Assembly (NCBI GenBank): GCA_910587915.1
Contig: CAJUOB010000002.1
Span: 207,762-271,761, forward strand
DNA from: an uncultured Muribaculaceae bacterium
GTDB lineage: Bacteria; Bacteroidota; Bacteroidia; Bacteroidales; Muribaculaceae
Direction: 5' to 3'
DNA length: 64,000 nt
Under the pieces are notes generated by a model. It did no database searches and had not been told where the DNA came from. It saw nothing but the letters and a program-made list of their open reading frames with translations. Shown here one piece after another: positions 8,132 to 17,176 of this stretch (positions within the stretch are counted from its first letter, which is position 1; the number at the start of each line of letters is the position of its first letter). The translations under genes and the position numbers were made by a program.

Positions 8132-9390
8132 AGACACTACGTCATGTGTGGAACATGCTATGCCACAACAAGCTGTTTTCGGCAATCTACATATTCGGCA
8201 CAGCGCTGGCCCTGGCCACAGTCACAATGTTTGCCGTAGTGATGTGGAACAAGGTCGCCCCGATCTACCCCGAATATAACCGCTCCAAGACTGCCTATCT
8301 GGAATCGGTCAGTGTATCGCGCACCAAGGCGCAAGGCATGTACATGGGCCGCATGAATCTCGAAACAGCACGCGATTATCTCGCCAAAATACCGTCCGCG
8401 ACCAAAGCATCGCTCATGGCCGACTATTGGGACGACTACTTCGTCCAGCCCGACGGCGGACGCCCCGACATTAAAGTTCGTGTCAAGCCTACCGACACTG
8501 CCTTTTTCGACATATACGACTATCAGTTCCTCGCCGGCCGTCCTTTCAGCGAAGCCGAGTTCGAGAGTGGACTTACGGTGGCAGTAATCACCGACGAACT
8601 GTCGAAGCAGGCGTTTGGCAATGTAGACTTTGAGAATGTGATCGGTCGCGACATATCGCTCGATTTCAAAAAGTACAAGGTTGTGGGAGTGGTGAAGCAA
8701 GCCACCCCGACCGAGGTGTGGAGCTATGCCCATATCATCTACCCCTACACCGTCATCAAAGAAAACCCAAAGAATTTTCCATATGTCGGCGATTTCAAAA
8801 TCGTATACCTCAGCGACACACCCGAAAATCTACCAAAAGAAGTGCAGGCTGTCGCAGGAATGCTCAACAGCACCAACGAAGATTATGAATTGGAAATAAA
8901 CTACGGCCCGGTGACACACATCCACTATACCCTCGGCGATGAAGGATACGACGATGAGTTCACTCTCGGCGGCTTTCTTCTGGGTATCGGCGCAATTCTC
9001 CTTGTACTTCTCATAGTACCGGCCCTCAACCTCAGCGGCATGATAAGCGGGCGCATGGAAGAGCGGGTAGGCGAGATGGGTCTCCGCAAATCGTTCGGTG
9101 CCACCCGTGGCCAACTGCTCCGCGAGGTACTGTGGGAAAACCTCATCCTCACCATTGCCGGAGGTGTCCTCGGATTCATCCTCGCATGGGTGCTGCTGCA
9201 GCTTGGCATATCATCGCTCATGGCCAAGGGCGACTATGGTGTTGACGACGTGGTCACAGCCGAAATGGTATTCTCGCCCGTCATTTTCACATTCGTATTC
9301 GTGGTGTGCTGTATTCTCAATATCATGTCGGCATTCCTGCCGGCCTACCGTTCGCTACGCCGCCCTATCGTACAATCTCTTAAAGAATAA
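8128..9390 (+). CDS. FtsX/MacB-type ABC permease, pair 1 member A
   Basis: This is a 420-residue MacB/FtsX permease with one N-terminal helix (about 17-40), a large periplasmic MacB_PCD-like domain, then three C-terminal helices beginning near residue 285 (GGFLLGIGAILLVLLIVPAL). The cytoplasmic coupling motif G-E-M-G-L-R-K-S-F-G-A-T follows the second helix. It carries no ATPase domain, unlike E. coli MacB, so it must use the separate cassette at 10738. It is clearly paralogous to the permease at 11469: both have a [HD]-K-L-F-S-x-I-Y-I-F-G-T-A-L-A-L N-terminus and R-R-P-I-V-Q-S-L near the end. Confidence 0.92.
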   Translation: MKTLRHVWNMLCHNKLFSAIYIFGTALALATVTMFAVVMWNKVAPIYPEYNRSKTAYLESVSVSRTKAQGMYMGRMNLETARDYLAKIPSATKASLMADYWDDYFVQPDGGRPDIKVRVKPTDTAFFDIYDYQFLAGRPFSEAEFESGLTVAVITDELSKQAFGNVDFENVIGRDISLDFKKYKVVGVVKQATPTEVWSYAHIIYPYTVIKENPKNFPYVGDFKIVYLSDTPENLPKEVQAVAGMLNSTNEDYELEINYGPVTHIHYTLGDEGYDDEFTLGGFLLGIGAILLVLLIVPALNLSGMISGRMEERVGEMGLRKSFGATRGQLLREVLWENLILTIAGGVLGFILAWVLLQLGISSLMAKGDYGVDDVVTAEMVFSPVIFTFVFVVCCILNIMSAFLPAYRSLRRPIVQSLKE

Positions 9391-9401
9391 AATACTTCAT
9401 C

Positions 9402-10703
9402 ATGATCATATTAAAGAATTTATGGAACCGCCGTGGCAAGTGCGCCTGGCTCTTCATAGAACTTATAGTGGTGACCTGCATAGCATGGTACATTCTCGAC
9501 CCCGCTCTGGTGAACATGGCCGATGCATCGCTACCGCTTGGCTACGACGCCGACCGTCTTGTCATTATCGAGGTTGCCTCACTGCCCGAAGCCGATGCAC
9601 GCTACGATTCTATCGCCAATCACGACGATACCCGCGCCGACAATATGAACCGCATGCTTGCTAAAATACGCAACTATGGCGGCGTGGAGCAGCTATCGGC
9701 CCAGTCGAGCGGAAACATACTCAACTCGCAGGGCATAGCCATCGAGGATATGCATGCCGACGTGCCAAACGACTCACTGGCAAAAGGTGTAAACACAATC
9801 TCATTTATCTCCGGACAGCACTATTTCGAAACATATGGAATCAAGTCTGTGCAGGGAAGCCCTACCGTAGAGGAGCTGTCGGCCCGGAGCTATACACCCT
9901 TCACCGAGGTCGTGGTGACCGAAGATTTCGCAAACATCTTCTGGCCCGGCGAAAATGCCGTGGGGAAAAAATTCTACCGTGGCAAAGGCGATTCGCGCGA
10001 GGATATCAATGTAGTGGGAGTCGTCGGCAACTTCCGCTACCAGACATTCAACCGCACAAACTGCGCTATATTTCAAGCATACGATTATACATTCCCTCGC
10101 GCGGCTTTCTCTATCGCCGTACGACTCGAACCGGGTGTATCGCCACATGAATGGGCCGACAAATTCCGACCATGGGCCGTTAAGGAAATGGTTACCGGCA
10201 ACTACTACGTGAAATCCGTAACGCCGTTCGACAACATCATCGCCGAAACCGAATATAGTTTTGGAGTGACAGCAGAAAGACGCACGGCATGGCTGCTGGC
10301 AGCATTTTTCCTGATAAATCTTGTGCTCGGAGTGCTCGGTTCGTTCTACCTGCAGACACGACGGCGCATCGGCGAGATGGGTGTGCACCGTGCATTTGGA
10401 GCACGCAGCCGCAATATATTCGCAATGCTGATGGGCGAAGGCATCGTACTGGCAACAATTGCCTTCATAATAGGAGATATTCTCTATCTCCAATATGCCA
10501 TCAAGAACGGCCTGGCATTCGGCATGGGCAACAACCATATGTACAACCTCATCGACACATGGGTGAGCCATTTCTGGCAGCATTTCGCCATCGTATCGGC
10601 AATTGTATATGCCATCATTCTCATATGCGTGGTCATAGGCACATGGCTGCCCGCCCGACGCGTGAGCCGCATAAACGCCGTCGATGCCCTTCGCGATGAA
10701 TAA
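9402..10703 (+). CDS. FtsX/MacB-type ABC permease, pair 1 member B
   Basis: The 433-residue protein has an N-terminal helix after L-W-N-R-R-G-K, a MacB-like periplasmic domain, and C-terminal helices with the motif R-R-R-I-G-E-M-G-V-H-R-A-F-G-A. It is a paralogue of the permease at 12730: both share the N-terminal W-[NS]-R-R-G-K-x-A-W-L-F-I-E-L and the ending A-V/I-D-A-L-R. Pairing with the gene at 8128, only 11 bases upstream, suggests an asymmetric heterodimer. Confidence 0.92.
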   Translation: MIILKNLWNRRGKCAWLFIELIVVTCIAWYILDPALVNMADASLPLGYDADRLVIIEVASLPEADARYDSIANHDDTRADNMNRMLAKIRNYGGVEQLSAQSSGNILNSQGIAIEDMHADVPNDSLAKGVNTISFISGQHYFETYGIKSVQGSPTVEELSARSYTPFTEVVVTEDFANIFWPGENAVGKKFYRGKGDSREDINVVGVVGNFRYQTFNRTNCAIFQAYDYTFPRAAFSIAVRLEPGVSPHEWADKFRPWAVKEMVTGNYYVKSVTPFDNIIAETEYSFGVTAERRTAWLLAAFFLINLVLGVLGSFYLQTRRRIGEMGVHRAFGARSRNIFAMLMGEGIVLATIAFIIGDILYLQYAIKNGLAFGMGNNHMYNLIDTWVSHFWQHFAIVSAIVYAIILICVVIGTWLPARRVSRINAVDALRDE

Positions 10704-10737
10704 AAAACAATATAAAAACATCTAAACTCACCATACA

Positions 10738-11406
10738 ATGATTAAGCTAACAGACATCAACAAAGTATACCGCACTAAGACAGTCGAGACACGCGCGCTC
10801 GAAAACATCAACCTCGAAGTCGCTCCCGGCGAATTTCTGTCGGTCATGGGACCATCGGGCTGCGGCAAGTCTACACTTCTAAATATCATCGGATTGCTCG
10901 ACAACCCCACTTCGGGTACAGTCGAACTCGCCGGCCGAGTCACCACCGGCATGCGCGACAAGGAACTGGCACGTTTCCGCAACGAAACCCTCGGATTCGT
11001 GTTCCAGAGCTTCCACCTCATTCCCACACTGTCGGTGCTCGACAATGTGACGGTGCCACTGCTCTACCGTCATGGGTTCAAGGGTAACAAGACCGAGCTG
11101 GCCCGCAAGGCCCTCGAAAAGGTGGGCCTGTCGCACCGACTCAATCACTTTCCATCGCAGCTGTCGGGCGGCCAGGCGCAGCGTGTGGCCATAGCCCGCG
11201 CAATAGTAGGCAACCCCTCGATAATTCTGGCCGACGAACCTTGCGGAAATCTCGACTCAAAGATGAGTGCCGAGATAATGGGAATACTCCACGACCTCAA
11301 CAAAGCCGACGGCCGCACTATTGTCATGGTGACACACAACGAAGCCCAGGCAGCCGAAACCGACCGTACGGTCCACTTCTTCGACGGCCGCAAGGTCAGC
11401 GAATAG
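10738..11406 (+). CDS. ABC transporter ATPase, MacB/LolD family
   Basis: This 222-residue cassette carries Walker A G-P-S-G-C-G-K-S-T at residues 38-46, the Q-loop in GFVFQSFHLIP, signature L-S-G-G-Q at 142-146, Walker B I-L-A-D-E-P at about 163-168, and the switch histidine in M-V-T-H-N. The usual D-E-P-T-G-N-L-D reads D-E-P-C-G-N-L-D, a small change. It is the only ATPase in an operon with four permeases, so it would have to power either two alternative heterodimers or a larger complex. Confidence 0.95.
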   Translation: MIKLTDINKVYRTKTVETRALENINLEVAPGEFLSVMGPSGCGKSTLLNIIGLLDNPTSGTVELAGRVTTGMRDKELARFRNETLGFVFQSFHLIPTLSVLDNVTVPLLYRHGFKGNKTELARKALEKVGLSHRLNHFPSQLSGGQAQRVAIARAIVGNPSIILADEPCGNLDSKMSAEIMGILHDLNKADGRTIVMVTHNEAQAAETDRTVHFFDGRKVSE

Positions 11407-11468
11407 TCGCCCGAAGTCCCGCTCTCTCCCATCAACATCCCACCATCAAACCCAAATTCATCCTACAG

Positions 11469-12728
11469 ATGTTTTCTAAATTTTGGCGATCGATAATCCA
11501 CGACAAGCTGTTCTCGACTATCTACATATTCGGTACAGCCCTTGCACTGGCATCCACTACTGTCGCAGTAGTGGTACTCAACTCCATGATAGCGCCGGTA
11601 TATCCTGAATACAACCGACTTCAAAGTGCCTTCATCTCACAGATTCAACTCGAAGTCGGCGATACGGGCAGCTATCAGTACAGCATGTCCTACGATCTGG
11701 TCCGCGACCAAATCTATACCTTGAAGAACGCCACCGAGGTATCGGCCTATATGCAACCATGGAATGAGTCGTATATAACTCCGGCTGATGGAGGCCTCGA
11801 GTTGCCGGTAACAATAAAACCGGTCGATCCGGCATTTTTCGAAGTGTACAACTTTCGGTTCCTTGCCGGACGCCCGATCTCGCGCGAGGAATTCGAATCT
11901 GGACTGCCTGTAGCCGTTATTGGAGAAAACACAGCCAGAGAGACCTTTGGGTCCGGTAACCCCGAGGACTATCTTGGAAAAACAGTGACAGTGGATTTTG
12001 CCGACTACAAAGTGGTGGGGGTGGTAAAGGAGCCTACACATGCACAAACCGACTCCTATGCCGGAGTCTATATGCCCTACACATCGCACCCGGAGTACAA
12101 TGAAGCCAACAACGGCATGCCATGCATCGGACCGCTTAAAGCCGTAATCGTGACCGACGATATCGATGCTCTCAAAGCAGAAATCGATGATTTCGAAAGC
12201 CGGTTCAACAGCAGCCAACAGGAATACCAAGTCCACTTTTTCGCCCAACCGATGTCGCATACCGATAAAGCCCTTGGCCGCATATGGTACGACTCCGACT
12301 TTTCGCTGTCGTCGATAGCGCTCGCCTTTGCAGTTGTGATTCTGAGCCTTCTGCTGATTCCATCATTCAATCTCAGCGGTATAATATCGGGTCATATGGA
12401 AACACGCATAGCCGAGATGGGACTTCGGAAGTCGTTCGGAGCCACACGTTCGCGGCTGCTGCGGGAAGTACTGGTCGAGAACCTGTCGTTCACACTCGCA
12501 GGTGGTATCATTGGCTATGCCTTGGCATATATAATCCTCAAATGCGGGATAGCCGATATGTTTCAGGACGAATATATAGCCACCGACATGACAAATGAAA
12601 TGATTTTCTCACCCATCGTCTTTGTATCGGTATTTATAATATGTACCATCCTCAATACCATATCGGGCCTTATCCCGGTGTACCATGCACTGCGGCGTCC
12701 TATAGTCCAATCGCTTAACGAAGAGTAA
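11469..12728 (+). CDS. FtsX/MacB-type ABC permease, pair 2 member A
   Basis: I start this 419-residue protein at ATG 11469 (MFSKFWRSIIHDKLF), because the frame open further upstream runs inside the ATPase gene and encodes a basic, unlike-protein sequence. Like its paralogue at 8128 it has an N-terminal helix, a periplasmic domain and three C-terminal helices with the E-M-G-L-R-K-S-F-G-A-T motif. It lies 62 bases after the ATPase stop and one base before the next permease. It probably arose by duplication of the first permease pair. Confidence 0.92.
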   Translation: MFSKFWRSIIHDKLFSTIYIFGTALALASTTVAVVVLNSMIAPVYPEYNRLQSAFISQIQLEVGDTGSYQYSMSYDLVRDQIYTLKNATEVSAYMQPWNESYITPADGGLELPVTIKPVDPAFFEVYNFRFLAGRPISREEFESGLPVAVIGENTARETFGSGNPEDYLGKTVTVDFADYKVVGVVKEPTHAQTDSYAGVYMPYTSHPEYNEANNGMPCIGPLKAVIVTDDIDALKAEIDDFESRFNSSQQEYQVHFFAQPMSHTDKALGRIWYDSDFSLSSIALAFAVVILSLLLIPSFNLSGIISGHMETRIAEMGLRKSFGATRSRLLREVLVENLSFTLAGGIIGYALAYIILKCGIADMFQDEYIATDMTNEMIFSPIVFVSVFIICTILNTISGLIPVYHALRRPIVQSLNEE

Positions 12729-12729
12729 T

Positions 12730-14025
12730 ATGTTCCGCTTAATCCTAAAAAACATATGGAGCCGGCGCGGCAAACACGCATGGCTGTTTATCGAGCTAAT
12801 TCTTGTCACAATAATAGCATGGAAGCTGATAGACCACACCACAGTACTACTCTACGATGCCTCGCTCCCCATGGGATACGACACCGACCGACTCGTGAAA
12901 ATCGATGTGGGCACTCTGCCCGAATCGCACAAAGACTACAGCACGGAATCGGCCGACTCTGCCGCTCGCATGAATTCACTGTGGGCGTTCCTCACCAAAG
13001 TCCGGGCTCTCGACGGAGTAGCCGCAGCAACCGCCTCGGGAAGGTATTCCTTTATGGGCTATCCGAATATCAACACCGGCTACCGGAGCCTCAACCTTGC
13101 CGACAGCCTTGAAAAAACCATTTCCGGCCAACAATTCTGGATCGGTACCGATTTTTTCAACACCATCGGCATAACACCGGCATCGACATCGTCGCTAAGC
13201 GTACTCTCCGATGCGGGCTTGCAACCAGGCGATATGATTTTCACCGAAAGCTATGCCCGACGCTACTCTCCTTCCGGCAACATCCCGGGAGGTAAGGTAT
13301 TCAGATCATATTCAGGCGATACCGTGATGTACAACGTAGTGGCTGTGTCGAAAGATGTACGTCGAAAACCCACCGACCGTAGCTACGACTTGGCGTTCAT
13401 AGCCGCAGCACCGGAAGCATACGACAATTTCACCTGCGTTGCTCGTCTTAAACCCGGAGTCGACATGTATGAATTCATGAGAGAACTGCGCATTAAGGCC
13501 CCGCGCGAACTACGCGCAGGCAACTACATGGTGAAGACTGTCGCGCCTTATTCCAAGGTATTCGAAAACATGATGCACCAAGGCGGCCATACGACCGAAT
13601 ATACCCGAGGCATAGCTCTGACTGTATTTTTCATGCTCAACATACTCCTCGGAGTCGTCGGTTCCTTCTATCTTCAGACACGGCGCCGCATCTCCGAAAT
13701 AGGTGTGCACCGTGCTTTCGGAACGACCCAAGGCAATGTTCTCGCCATGCTCATAGGCGAGGCTTTGGTACTGGGATCGTGCGCATTCGTTGTCGCCGAA
13801 CTGCTGTATCTGCAATATGCCCATGCGGCCGGGCTCAGCTACGGTCTCATCAGCAACACCGGAACAGGCGTGGCCGACACCTGGGTAAGTTCATTCGGTA
13901 TCCACTTCGCACTTATCTCTGTCATAGTATACGTCCTTCTCATGGCATGCGTGCTTGCCGGAACATATTTTCCTGCGCGAAAAGCGGCGCATATCAACCC
14001 CATCGATGCTCTCAGAAATGAATAA
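12730..14025 (+). CDS. FtsX/MacB-type ABC permease, pair 2 member B
   Basis: The 431-residue protein is a paralogue of the permease at 9402, with the same start (N-I-W-S-R-R-G-K-H-A-W-L-F-I-E-L), a MacB-like periplasmic domain, and the coupling motif R-R-R-I-S-E-I-G-V-H-R-A-F-G-T. Its last codons overlap the start of the TolC gene by eight bases, which supports translational coupling. It would pair with the gene at 11469. Confidence 0.92.
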   Translation: MFRLILKNIWSRRGKHAWLFIELILVTIIAWKLIDHTTVLLYDASLPMGYDTDRLVKIDVGTLPESHKDYSTESADSAARMNSLWAFLTKVRALDGVAAATASGRYSFMGYPNINTGYRSLNLADSLEKTISGQQFWIGTDFFNTIGITPASTSSLSVLSDAGLQPGDMIFTESYARRYSPSGNIPGGKVFRSYSGDTVMYNVVAVSKDVRRKPTDRSYDLAFIAAAPEAYDNFTCVARLKPGVDMYEFMRELRIKAPRELRAGNYMVKTVAPYSKVFENMMHQGGHTTEYTRGIALTVFFMLNILLGVVGSFYLQTRRRISEIGVHRAFGTTQGNVLAMLIGEALVLGSCAFVVAELLYLQYAHAAGLSYGLISNTGTGVADTWVSSFGIHFALISVIVYVLLMACVLAGTYFPARKAAHINPIDALRNE

Positions 14026-15493
14026 ACCGCTCATCTTATCTATCCTGATGCTACTGTGTGCGGTGTGTGCTCCGGCAGCCACCGATACTCTGCGTCTGTC
14101 GCTGCCAGATGCTATAGCGAGGGCCCGCGCGCACAGCGTGGATGCAGCAGCCGCTCTAAACGAGCTCCGGTCGGCCTATTGGCAATACCGCACTTACCGA
14201 GCCGAACTTCTCCCCGAGATTTCATTCAAAGGCACACTCCCGGCATATGGCAAACGGTATAACAGCTACCAGGAGTCCGACGGCTCGTACAGATTCGTGG
14301 CCAACGACAATCTGCAGCTAAGCGGAGAGCTGAGCCTGTCGCAGCGAATATGGTTCACAGGCGGTACTATATCGCTGCGCTCATCGCTCGACTATATGCG
14401 ACAGCTCAGCGGCGAGAAATACAATAACTTCATGTCGATTCCGATAGCGCTCACACTCGAGCAACCGCTCTTCGCTGCCAACGATATAAAGTGGAAGCGA
14501 CGCATCGAGCCGGTACGATACGCCGAGGCCCGGGCACAATTCATGTGCGAGACAGAGGAAGTGGCAATGCAGGCAATACGGCTGTTTTTCAACGTACTGA
14601 TGGCTCAGTCCGAGCTCGAATGCTCACGCCAGAATCTATCTAACGCCGAAAAACTCTACGAAGTTGCCCGTGCAAAACGCAGCATGGGCCAGATAAGCGA
14701 GAACGATCTGCTGCAGATCGAACTCACACTGCTGCAAGCGCAAAGTGGAGTCAGCGCCGACGAAAGCGATCTCAAGAGTGCGTCGTTCCAGCTATCGTCG
14801 TTTCTCGACCTCGGCGAAGGAACGGTTATCGAACCGATAGAGCCAGCACGGATCTCATCGGTGGATGTAGACTATGCAAAAGCTCTCGAGATGGCTACAG
14901 AGAACAATCCATTCATGCACAATGTGCAGCGACGACAGCTCGAAGCCGACTACAAGGTGGCGCAGGCAAAGGGTGCCATGCGTGAAATCACCCTATTCGC
15001 GCAAGTCGGTTATACCGGGGCAGACCGAACAATGGCCCGCAGCTACCGCGACCTGCGCGATAACCAGGTAGTGGAAGTCGGTGTGAGCATACCGCTTGTC
15101 GACTGGGGCAAACGGCGCGCGTCGGTAAAAGTGGCAGAAAGTGAACGTGAACTTACGGCAAACACTCTCAGGAAAGAAACCCTCGACTTCAACAGCAATC
15201 TATTCATACTCGTGGAGCGATTCAACAATCAGGCCGAGCAGCTGCGCCTCGCCGACAGAGCGTCGGAAATTGCAGCCCGTCGCTACGACACGAATGTGGA
15301 AACATTCATGATCGGACGGATATCGACCCTTGACCTCAGCGACTCCCAGTCGAACAAGGACTCCGCCCGGTCGAAGCAGCTCCAGGAATTATTCTACTAC
15401 TGGTACTATCTCTATCAGCTCCGCTCCATAACACTATGGGATTTCGACCGTTCAATCCCCATTGATGCCGAAATCGAAGCAATTCTGAAATAA
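14018..15493 (+). CDS. TolC-family outer membrane efflux protein
   Basis: The 491-residue protein has a signal peptide at residues 1-20 (ILSILMLLCAVCAPAA) and the two repeated long-helix halves of the outer membrane efflux family: LPDAIARARAHSVDAAAALN opens the first and MATENNPFMHNVQRRQLEAD the second. Its barrel strands and helical tunnel would give the exporter its exit through the outer membrane. The ATG at 14018 sits inside the end of the preceding permease. An upstream in-frame ATG at 13955 lies deeper in that gene and is rejected because it would precede the signal peptide. Confidence 0.93.
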   Translation: MNKPLILSILMLLCAVCAPAATDTLRLSLPDAIARARAHSVDAAAALNELRSAYWQYRTYRAELLPEISFKGTLPAYGKRYNSYQESDGSYRFVANDNLQLSGELSLSQRIWFTGGTISLRSSLDYMRQLSGEKYNNFMSIPIALTLEQPLFAANDIKWKRRIEPVRYAEARAQFMCETEEVAMQAIRLFFNVLMAQSELECSRQNLSNAEKLYEVARAKRSMGQISENDLLQIELTLLQAQSGVSADESDLKSASFQLSSFLDLGEGTVIEPIEPARISSVDVDYAKALEMATENNPFMHNVQRRQLEADYKVAQAKGAMREITLFAQVGYTGADRTMARSYRDLRDNQVVEVGVSIPLVDWGKRRASVKVAESERELTANTLRKETLDFNSNLFILVERFNNQAEQLRLADRASEIAARRYDTNVETFMIGRISTLDLSDSQSNKDSARSKQLQELFYYWYYLYQLRSITLWDFDRSIPIDAEIEAILK

Positions 15494-15577
15494 TGCAAAA
15501 AAGCCCGGATACTCATTCTTATTTTTCCTACATCCAACTATTATAACGAAATTTGCAAACAATTATTCAAGTTTCGG

Positions 15578-17146
15578 ATGCAACGATTACTATCATATAT
15601 CTTATTGCTGATTCCACTTCTGGCGCTGGCAGATGAAAGCCGGGCCTACGACGATTCTACGGCCCAGCCGTATCGTCACCTGGTGGCCAAAGTGACGCCT
15701 CCGGATTCAGCGGATGAATCGCGGCTTGCACACAAGGCGTTCTGGAGAGCTTCGGCAGAAACCGTGGGAATGAATTTATCTCTATGGGCTTTCGACAGAT
15801 ATATTCAGAAAGGACATTTCGCCTACATTTCATGGGGAACCATCAAGGAGAATTTCCGTCATGGATTCGAATGGGACAACGACCATCTTAGCACCAACAT
15901 GTTCGCACATCCTTATAATGGCTCAATATTCTACAATGCCGGTCGATCCAACGGTTTTAATTTCTGGCAGAGCGAACTGTTCGCCATTGGAGGAAGTGCA
16001 ATGTGGGAAATGTTCATGGAGTGCGAATATCCATCGACAAACGATATCATAGCCACCCCGATTGGCGGCGCGGCTCTTGGAGAAGTGCTATACCGCACAT
16101 CCGATGTTGTGATCGATGATCGCACCTACGGCTTCGAGCGGTTGGGCCGTGAGCTTGCCACATTCATCATCAACCCTATGCGTGGGTTCACCCGAATCGT
16201 CACAGGCCGTGCGTGGCAGCACCGGCAGACATCGGGGCGCCGTTTCGGAACTCCCCCGGTGAGCATAGAACTCTCGGCCGGAGCAAGACTGCTTACCATG
16301 CGAAACGACGATAACGGTACAAGAGCAGGTGCCGCATTGGAAATCGATATAGAATATGGCGACAAGTTTGCAGAATCGACCAAAACTCCATACGATTTTT
16401 TTTCGTTCAAAATGGGTCTGCAAGGTATCAAGACCCAACCCCTTCTGAGCCACGTGGAAATTACAGGACGTCTGTTGTCAAAAGAAATCATAGACCGGAA
16501 TAATATCCAGGCATCCATAGGCATGTATCAGCATTTCGATTATTTCGACTCCGACACCATTAAACGTCGAGACCCCGACAGCAAACCGTTCTGGCCATGT
16601 GTGGTGCCGTATAAACTCGGTACTCCCGCATCGGTAGGAGCCGGCGCTATGGCACGCTATCGGCCGCTCAAAGGCTTTGTCGTCGACGGGTATATACATG
16701 CCAACGGTGTAATTCTCGCCGGAATACTCACCGATTTCTATCGCGATTATCATCGCAATTACAACTGGGGGTCGGGATTCTCCATAAAAGCAGGTATCAA
16801 TTCATCGCTGTTCGACAACAAGCTGACCGTCAGCATTTCCGATCAATTCTACCATATATACACCTGGAACGGATACGACAGTAATTTCGATTGGTCGACC
16901 ACTCCCGATGGTGGGCCTGTGAATATACAGGGCGATAGATCGAAAGCATTCTTCAACCATTTCAGCACATCTGTGAAATACCGTCTTACCGGGCGATTGT
17001 ATATAAATGCCGGAATCGACCTATATCACCGACAGACAAACTACTACGGGCAGACCATACGCTTCGATAGTAATAGTTGGACAAATACGCCGATACTCTA
17101 CAGCAGTCAACTCGGAGCGCATATAATGCTTTCGTATTCTTTATAA
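15578..17146 (+). CDS. DUF3943 family protein, probable outer-membrane barrel
   Basis: The 522-residue protein starts with a signal peptide (LLSYILLLIPLLALADESRA). Its core has the DUF3943 pattern: H-P-Y-N-G-S-I-F-Y-N-A-G-R at about residues 111-123, then W-E-x-F-M-E, S-T-N-D and G-G-A-A-L-G-E. The second half is rich in alternating aromatic residues and ends with M-L-S-Y-S-L, which suggests an outer-membrane beta-barrel. It lies between the exporter operon and the NtrC-type regulator, so it may be a target of that system or part of the same envelope response. Function is not established. Confidence 0.8.
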   Translation: MQRLLSYILLLIPLLALADESRAYDDSTAQPYRHLVAKVTPPDSADESRLAHKAFWRASAETVGMNLSLWAFDRYIQKGHFAYISWGTIKENFRHGFEWDNDHLSTNMFAHPYNGSIFYNAGRSNGFNFWQSELFAIGGSAMWEMFMECEYPSTNDIIATPIGGAALGEVLYRTSDVVIDDRTYGFERLGRELATFIINPMRGFTRIVTGRAWQHRQTSGRRFGTPPVSIELSAGARLLTMRNDDNGTRAGAALEIDIEYGDKFAESTKTPYDFFSFKMGLQGIKTQPLLSHVEITGRLLSKEIIDRNNIQASIGMYQHFDYFDSDTIKRRDPDSKPFWPCVVPYKLGTPASVGAGAMARYRPLKGFVVDGYIHANGVILAGILTDFYRDYHRNYNWGSGFSIKAGINSSLFDNKLTVSISDQFYHIYTWNGYDSNFDWSTTPDGGPVNIQGDRSKAFFNHFSTSVKYRLTGRLYINAGIDLYHRQTNYYGQTIRFDSNSWTNTPILYSSQLGAHIMLSYSL

Positions 17147-17164
17147 TCAAAGCGATTAATTAAC

Positions 17165-17172
17165 TAAATTTG
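17165..17172 (+). promoter_or_regulatory. -7 promoter element four bases before the response-regulator start
   Basis: TAAATTTG matches TAnnTTTG and ends only four bases before the ATG at 17177. A TTTA at about 17140-17143 sits 21 bases upstream as a near -33 box. Use of this promoter would place the transcription start on the start codon. Confidence 0.45.
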
Positions 17173-17176
17173 CAGC

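Noticed and set aside
11241..11468. N-terminal extension of the third permease
   Set aside because: The extension lies inside the ATPase gene and is basic, without a plausible helix; the homologous start is ATG 11469.
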